A stretch of DNA of 20,122 nt, from the NCBI GenBank assembly GCA_031270525.1, contig JAISXN010000019.1, positions 1 through 20,122 of the forward strand. Direction: 5' to 3'. A model generated the notes under the pieces. The model saw nothing but the letters and a program-made list of their open reading frames with translations. It did not search any database and had not been told where the DNA came from. This DNA comes from Candidatus Symbiothrix sp. GTDB lineage: Bacteria > Bacteroidota > Bacteroidia > Bacteroidales > Azobacteroidaceae. Positions 15,753 through 20,122 of the stretch are shown here, in pieces. Position 1 is the stretch's first letter. Every line of letters starts with the position of its first letter. Both the position numbers and the translations under genes were made by a program.

Positions 15753-16562
15753 TTATTTCGGCAAATTAAAAGCAATCCTCAATTCTTCCATGTCTTTCAT
15801 AGAAGTACCTTTCGGCTCAAAGCCCATCGACTTGGCCGTAAAATAAATCTGCGCCGATTTCGATAAGGTATCCACCATGTCGAAAGCCTCCATAATGTTT
15901 TCGCTTACAGAACAAACGCCATGTTTTTCCCACATTACTACATCATATTCTTTCAGCATTTCCACAGTTGCATCCGCCAATTCGATAGAACCCGGCATTT
16001 TGTATGGAATAATACCTAATCCCTTCGGACAGAATGCACGAGTTTCCGGAATCATGCTCCAAAGAAGATAGGTAAGCTTGTCTTTTTCCAGGAAAGCCTG
16101 ATTATGCGTCAGGGCTATCAGGTCGATGGGATGTGTATGCAAAACAGCTTTATAACCGGAACCAATGCTTATCTGATAGTCATGTATTGATAAGTGGGAA
16201 GGCAGCTCCGACGTCGGTTTTACCGGATTATCCGCAATAATCACATAACCGGCGCAATCGTCGGATATGCGGATGACCGAACCGTTTTCCATCGGCCGGC
16301 GGGCAAGGTCGCGCATCCGTTTGTTTGTCCCTTTACAGAAGAAATAACAACCTTTCAGGTGCGGCAACGGTTTGCCTATTTGTATCACTTCGCTTATCGG
16401 TTTCAGGGATTTTATTTCATCGTCTATTACATCTGTAATATTGACGGTTATATTGCCGCCGTTACGTTCCGCCCAGCCTTTTTGCCAGAGGTAACCGGCG
16501 ACTTCGGCGATTTCGTTAATCTGTTCCGCCAATAAAGGACGGTTATTTAAAATAGATTTCAT
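15753..16562 (-). CDS. rhaD: Rhamnulose-1-phosphate aldolase
   Basis: Cytoplasmic zinc-dependent class II aldolase that splits L-rhamnulose 1-phosphate into dihydroxyacetone phosphate and L-lactaldehyde. The protein has 269 aa, against 274 in E. coli RhaD. Zinc ligands His142 and His144 are visible in VLHTHPIDL and His214 in WEKHG, with the catalytic Glu119 in PTSELPSH; these correspond to His141, His143, His212 and Glu117 of the E. coli enzyme. NGGNITV (34-40) is the conserved phosphate-binding loop. It follows rhaT by 19 bp and is the last rhamnose gene before the sigma factor. No lactaldehyde reductase gene follows it here. Confidence 0.97.
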   Translation of the reverse strand: MKSILNNRPLLAEQINEIAEVAGYLWQKGWAERNGGNITVNITDVIDDEIKSLKPISEVIQIGKPLPHLKGCYFFCKGTNKRMRDLARRPMENGSVIRISDDCAGYVIIADNPVKPTSELPSHLSIHDYQISIGSGYKAVLHTHPIDLIALTHNQAFLEKDKLTYLLWSMIPETRAFCPKGLGIIPYKMPGSIELADATVEMLKEYDVVMWEKHGVCSVSENIMEAFDMVDTLSKSAQIYFTAKSMGFEPKGTSMKDMEELRIAFNLPK

Positions 16563-16581
16563 GCTTGTCTTTATTGATTAT

Positions 16582-17616
16582 TTATTTCATAAACTGAGGT
16601 AATAGTATCGACAATACAAGGATAGCCAACCCCGAAACCAAAATAAGTATAGTCTTTTGTCCCGAACCTTTCCATTCTTTCAATATTATCCCCCAGACAT
16701 TACTGAAAAGGACATTAAGCGACATAAGTATGCTCCACGAAAAAGCCATCATAACGCTGCCCGGCTCGAAAAAGCTCTGCCCCGCGCCTAATCCGAAGAA
16801 CTGGGAATACCACAGCAATCCGGCAAGGGTACAAAACACCAGATTATTGACCCAAATACGGCCTGAAGACTTCGTATAATCGGTAAAGGATTTATTTTTG
16901 TAGTTTTGCCACAGGCAATATATTGCATTTGTAATAAAACCGCCAATCGTAACCAAAAGGATAACAGGATTCAGTACCAGTAAATCTTTTGCTCCCAATG
17001 ATAAAAGCGTGGCTTTAATTCCCGACCCCGATTCAAGTCCCAGATTGAAACAGGCGCTCATAACCCCCGCAAGGATAGCAATAAACAGCCCTTTCTTCAA
17101 TGCAAAGTCTTTTACGGCTTTTCTCTTTTCCTCTGCGGTCATGTTTTTGGATTTGAGGGAACCGGCATATCCTATGATTGCTATACCGGCTATCGCTATA
17201 CATACGCCTGTCAAAAGAATCAATCCGTCTCCCCGGAACAAGTTTTCTCCTTTCAGCAGGGCTGGTATTATAGTCCCGAAGGCAGAGCAGGTTCCTAATG
17301 CAAGTGATTGTCCGAGAGCTACTCCAAGGAAGCGCATACTCAATCCGAAGGTTAAACCTCCAACTCCCCACAGTACTCCATAGCCTATGCATTTCCAGAT
17401 GTCGCCGCCTGCTCCCGACCATACTTCGAATAAGGAATGGCCTGCCGGTATGGCAATCAAAGCTCCGATTAGGGGAAATATAAGCCACGCAAACACACCC
17501 TGCGTGATCCAGAAACTTTCCCAACTCCAGTTCTTTACTTTCTTTATCGGTACATACGAGCTACTTTGCCCTAAACTGCCGACCGCAATAATTAACAAAC
17601 CTAATATTGTATTCAT
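16582..17616 (-). CDS. rhaT: L-rhamnose/proton symporter RhaT
   Basis: Inner-membrane L-rhamnose:H+ symporter, 344 aa, the same length as E. coli RhaT. About ten hydrophobic segments are visible, starting with NTILGLLIIAVGSLGQSSSY and ending with the ILILVSGLAILVLSILL helix. The N-terminal QSSSYVPIKKVKNWSWE and GVLWGVGGLTFGLSMRFLG are characteristic of the RhaT family within the drug/metabolite transporter superfamily. The charged cytoplasmic loop SLKSKNMTAEEKRKAVKD lies mid-protein. Its ATG overlaps the rhaA stop (ATGA), so the two are probably translationally coupled. Confidence 0.96.
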   Translation of the reverse strand: MNTILGLLIIAVGSLGQSSSYVPIKKVKNWSWESFWITQGVFAWLIFPLIGALIAIPAGHSLFEVWSGAGGDIWKCIGYGVLWGVGGLTFGLSMRFLGVALGQSLALGTCSAFGTIIPALLKGENLFRGDGLILLTGVCIAIAGIAIIGYAGSLKSKNMTAEEKRKAVKDFALKKGLFIAILAGVMSACFNLGLESGSGIKATLLSLGAKDLLVLNPVILLVTIGGFITNAIYCLWQNYKNKSFTDYTKSSGRIWVNNLVFCTLAGLLWYSQFFGLGAGQSFFEPGSVMMAFSWSILMSLNVLFSNVWGIILKEWKGSGQKTILILVSGLAILVLSILLPQFMK

Positions 17617-18872
17617 TGTCTTTTACTTGTCACTTCTTTTTCATATTGCTGAATAACCGGAATATAATCTTCGCCGACCGGAATGTTGTTTTTCAAACAG
17701 AAATAATCCCATACGGCATTCCACGGCAGGCCTTTGGCTTCTTCCAACAAAGCCAGGCGTTCAAAATACTGTCCGTTTTCTTCATACCGGCGGAGTTGGG
17801 CAAGCGGCTCCAGCAAGGCTTGCAGGAAAGCTTTCTGGGTAGAACGGATACCGATTACATAAGCGCCGATACGGTTGATGGATGCATCGAAAAAGTCAAG
17901 TCCTATGTGTACTTTATTCAATGCGTCCGCACGAATGATTTCTTTGGCCAGTTCGGTAATCTCATCGTTAAGTATAACTACATGGTCGGAATCCCAACGG
18001 ATAGGACGGCTTACATGCAGCATAATTTCGGGAGTAAATAACAACAAAGATGAAATCTTATCCGCTATGCTTTCCGACAAATGGAAATGACCGGTGTCAA
18101 GGGTCACCATTTTCTGTTTCTTAGCTCCATATCCAAGGTAGAAATCATGAGAACCAACCGTATAGCTTTCAAGGGCAATACCAAATAATTTAGATTCGAT
18201 ACAATCTTTCATATTCCTGTAATCCGCAGCAAAGATTTCATCCAGCGATTTTTCGAGGATTGAGCGGTACAGGTATCGGTTTACCGTCAAGTCTTTAGAA
18301 CCGTCGTGTATCCACAAGTTCATAATACAGGGGTCGTCCTGGAATTTACCCATCTCTTCGGAAATTGCGCGGCAACGTTTGGTATGTTCAATCCAGAAAT
18401 CCCGGATAGATTTGTCGGGATTAGCCAAAGTCAGGTCTCCGCTTTTAGGATGCCCGAAAGAGGTAGAGTTAAAGTCGAGTTTCAGGTTTTTTTCCTTCGC
18501 CCATTGCATCCAGCTGGTAAAATGGGAAGGCTCTGCCTGGTTACGGTCTATCTCCTTGCCCCGGAAATCTCCGTAGATTTCATGCAAATTCAAACGGTGA
18601 TCGCCCCCGACTAATGTTTGCACTTTTGCTATATCCGCACGAAGTTCGTCTATATTGCGCGCCTTGCCGGGGTAATTTCCTGTGGCCTGGATTCCGCCGC
18701 CGCCCATGTTGCCGAGGTTTTCGAAGCCCGTAACATCGTCGGCCTGCCAGCACTGGATAGAGATTTGTATCTTTTGTAATTTTTCCAGTGTAGCTCCTGT
18801 GTCTACACCAATTGTTGCGTAACGTTCTTTTGCTATTTCATACGCTTTTTGTACTAATTCATTCTTTTTCAT
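17613..18872 (-). CDS. rhaA: L-rhamnose isomerase
   Basis: Cytoplasmic metal-dependent isomerase converting L-rhamnose to L-rhamnulose; 419 aa, the same as E. coli RhaA. Family signatures include QCWQADDVTGFE (40-51), GNYPGKA (65-71), HDGSKD (189-194) and metal or catalytic residues in LESYTVGSHDF (Glu235), LDTGHFH (Asp259, His262), HVSRPIRWDSDH (Asp294, Asp296) and GLDFFDASINRIGAY (324-338). The gene is second in the visible operon, 56 bp after rhaB, and overlaps rhaT by 4 bp. The ATG at 18872 is followed by a Lys-rich start (MKKNEL) and is the natural first codon. Confidence 0.97.
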   Translation of the reverse strand: MKKNELVQKAYEIAKERYATIGVDTGATLEKLQKIQISIQCWQADDVTGFENLGNMGGGGIQATGNYPGKARNIDELRADIAKVQTLVGGDHRLNLHEIYGDFRGKEIDRNQAEPSHFTSWMQWAKEKNLKLDFNSTSFGHPKSGDLTLANPDKSIRDFWIEHTKRCRAISEEMGKFQDDPCIMNLWIHDGSKDLTVNRYLYRSILEKSLDEIFAADYRNMKDCIESKLFGIALESYTVGSHDFYLGYGAKKQKMVTLDTGHFHLSESIADKISSLLLFTPEIMLHVSRPIRWDSDHVVILNDEITELAKEIIRADALNKVHIGLDFFDASINRIGAYVIGIRSTQKAFLQALLEPLAQLRRYEENGQYFERLALLEEAKGLPWNAVWDYFCLKNNIPVGEDYIPVIQQYEKEVTSKRQ

Positions 18873-18892
18873 GATGATGATTATTTTTAGTG

Positions 18893-18927
18893 ATTAATGA
18901 TTAATGTTTAATGATTAATGTTTGATG
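18893..18927. repeat. Five tandem heptamers between rhaB and rhaA
   Basis: Plus strand reads ATTAATG, ATTAATG, TTTAATG, ATTAATG, TTTGATG without interruption, consensus WTTAATG, ending one base before the rhaB stop codon. The array fills 35 of the 56 intergenic bases. Copy-number change by slippage would alter the rhaB to rhaA spacing without touching either reading frame. Confidence 0.8.
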
Positions 18928-18928
18928 T

Positions 18929-20122
18929 TTATTTATTTTGTAATAATGTGAGGAAATGTTGGGATTTTTCATTCCATTGTTCGGTATCCTGGGGATAGAA
19001 CACTTCGGGATTGAGGCCGGAACGTATAATATTTCTTATTTCCTGTGTTGAATTTACCAATTTCAGGCCTTTTGCCTGCATCATTATGTTACCGATGGCT
19101 GTGGCTTCTCCCGGACCTGCTACAACAGGAATACCGATAGCGTCTGCAGTCATCCGGTTTAGCAATTTATTGTGAGAACCTCCTCCGATAATGTGTAATT
19201 TTTCGATAGGAAACGGCGCCGTTTTTTGCAGACAGTCCAACACATATTTATATTTCATTGCAAGGCTGTCGAAGATACAACGGATAAAATCGGCTTCCGA
19301 TTGCGGAACTTTTTGTCCTGTCTTTTCGCAGAACGTAGCGATTGCTTTTGTCATACTTTCGGGATTGGCGAAAGAAGCGTCATCAGGGTCAATCAAAGAT
19401 TGGAATCCGGCGACCGAACCTGACAGGGTTACGATTTCAGGGTATGTAAATTCTTTGCCCGCAGCTTTCCATTCTTTCCTGCATTGCTCAAGCAGCCACA
19501 TTCCTGTTATATTTTTAAGGAAGCGGACGGTGCCGTCAACGCCGCCTTCATTGGTAAAATTAAGATTGAAAGAGGTTTCATTAATAATCGGGCGATCGAC
19601 TTCTATTCCCATCAATGACCATGTACCTGAACTAAGATATGCAAAATTTTTATTTTCGGCAGGAACGGATACGACAGCCGAAGCCGTATCATGCCCTGCA
19701 ACAGCTATTACAGGTACTTTTTCCATTCCACATTCTTTCGCGAGGCTTTCCGTTAAATTTCCGATTACTTGTCCCGGCATGATGACCGGCGGAATCAAAG
19801 ATGCACTGACGCCCATTTTTTCCAGCAACGGTTTTTCTACTTGCCGGGTATGGGGATTCAGGAATTGAGATGTGGACAAGATGGTATATTCGCAAACTTT
19901 TTTCCCTGTAAGTAAATAAGACAATGCATCAGGCATAAAAAGTATTTCTTTTGCGTTTTTCAATGCAGATGAATTTTCTTTCTTTGCCGCATAAAGTTGG
20001 AATAAACTGTTGAAATTCATAATCTGAATTCCCGTCAATTCGTACACTTCTTTACGTGAAAGGATTTTATCGAAATATTCTTCCGGAATACCTTCCGTAT
20101 AAGGGTCCCGATAGGAACGCGC
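18929..20122 (-). CDS. rhaB: Rhamnulokinase, 5' end beyond the window
   Basis: ATP-dependent FGGY-family kinase phosphorylating L-rhamnulose to L-rhamnulose 1-phosphate. The frame stays open to the window edge: in front of an internal GTG at 20047 the codons read ARSYRDPYTEG and then IPEEYFDKILSRKE, which matches rhamnulokinase, so the gene is incomplete at the 5' end and not a short form. About 397 residues are visible; the family is about 480-490 aa, so roughly 90 N-terminal residues are missing. Motifs include LTGIQIMNFNSLFQL, AVAGHDTASAVVSVPAE, YLSSGTWSLMGIE, the C-terminal ATP-site segment LHIIGGGSHNKLLNRMTADA and GEATAIGNIMMQA. It is the first visible gene of the rhamnose operon; promoter and any regulator lie outside. 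Confidence 0.96.
   Translation of the reverse strand, partial: ARSYRDPYTEGIPEEYFDKILSRKEVYELTGIQIMNFNSLFQLYAAKKENSSALKNAKEILFMPDALSYLLTGKKVCEYTILSTSQFLNPHTRQVEKPLLEKMGVSASLIPPVIMPGQVIGNLTESLAKECGMEKVPVIAVAGHDTASAVVSVPAENKNFAYLSSGTWSLMGIEVDRPIINETSFNLNFTNEGGVDGTVRFLKNITGMWLLEQCRKEWKAAGKEFTYPEIVTLSGSVAGFQSLIDPDDASFANPESMTKAIATFCEKTGQKVPQSEADFIRCIFDSLAMKYKYVLDCLQKTAPFPIEKLHIIGGGSHNKLLNRMTADAIGIPVVAGPGEATAIGNIMMQAKGLKLVNSTQEIRNIIRSGLNPEVFYPQDTEQWNEKSQHFLTLLQNK

Noticed and set aside
17033..17524. A 163-codon minus-strand frame inside rhaT
   Set aside because: The overlapping rhaT frame has the expected length and membrane segments; this frame has neither.
19191..19868. A 225-codon plus-strand open frame opposite rhaB
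   Set aside because: It lies wholly antisense to strongly conserved rhamnulokinase sequence and its translation resembles no family; it is a shadow of the real gene.

Overview
The window looks like a chromosomal stretch from a Bacteroidota (Bacteroidales-like) bacterium. The grounds are a SusC/SusD pair, a Bacteroidetes-type ECF sigma factor with a FecR anti-sigma factor carrying a C-terminal DUF4974-like domain, AT-rich leaders without Shine-Dalgarno sequences, and a candidate TAnnTTTG promoter element. Two proteins end in type IX secretion system (T9SS) type A sorting domains. T9SS is absent from typical gut Bacteroides, so the source is more likely a Dysgonomonas-, Paludibacter- or Porphyromonas-like lineage (inference). 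Every convincing gene lies on the minus strand, so transcription runs from high to low coordinates.

Right part (about 20122 to 15753): an L-rhamnose catabolic operon in the order rhaB (kinase, 5' end outside the window), rhaA (isomerase), rhaT (transporter), rhaD (aldolase). rhaA and rhaT overlap by 4 bp. A 35-bp array of five heptamers separates rhaB from rhaA.

Middle (15719 to 8897): a trans-envelope signalling cassette made of an ECF sigma factor, a FecR-type anti-sigma factor and a SusC-type TonB-dependent transporter with an N-terminal STN signalling domain, followed by its SusD lipoprotein. A candidate housekeeping promoter sits in the short gap after rhaD. A conserved-looking box lies in the 111-bp gap before susC.

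Left part (8803 to 250): five closely spaced exported proteins, probably one transcription unit with susCD. They are a small T9SS protein in the usual position of a surface glycan-binding protein, a GH71-like endo-alpha-glucanase that carries the same novel module plus a T9SS tail, an unusual lipoprotein of the polysaccharide pyruvyl transferase superfamily, a large right-handed beta-helix protein (GH141-like), and a GH97 glycosidase with a retaining-type nucleophile. Together they form a polysaccharide utilization locus (PUL). Glycan sensed by SusC would release the sigma factor through FecR, T9SS would place the GH71 and the binding protein at the surface, SusCD would import oligosaccharides, and periplasmic GH97 and beta-helix enzymes would finish degradation. 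GH71 points to alpha-1,3-glucan. The GH97 type, the pyruvyl-transferase homologue and the adjacent rhamnose operon would fit a more complex, perhaps decorated, heteroglycan.

The last 249 bases hold no intact gene, only coding-like remnants. I see no tRNA, rRNA, CRISPR array, insertion sequence or integrase. The strongest candidates for something undescribed are the duplicated about 165-residue module shared by the GH71 enzyme and the SGBP-position protein, and the exported pyruvyl-transferase homologue.
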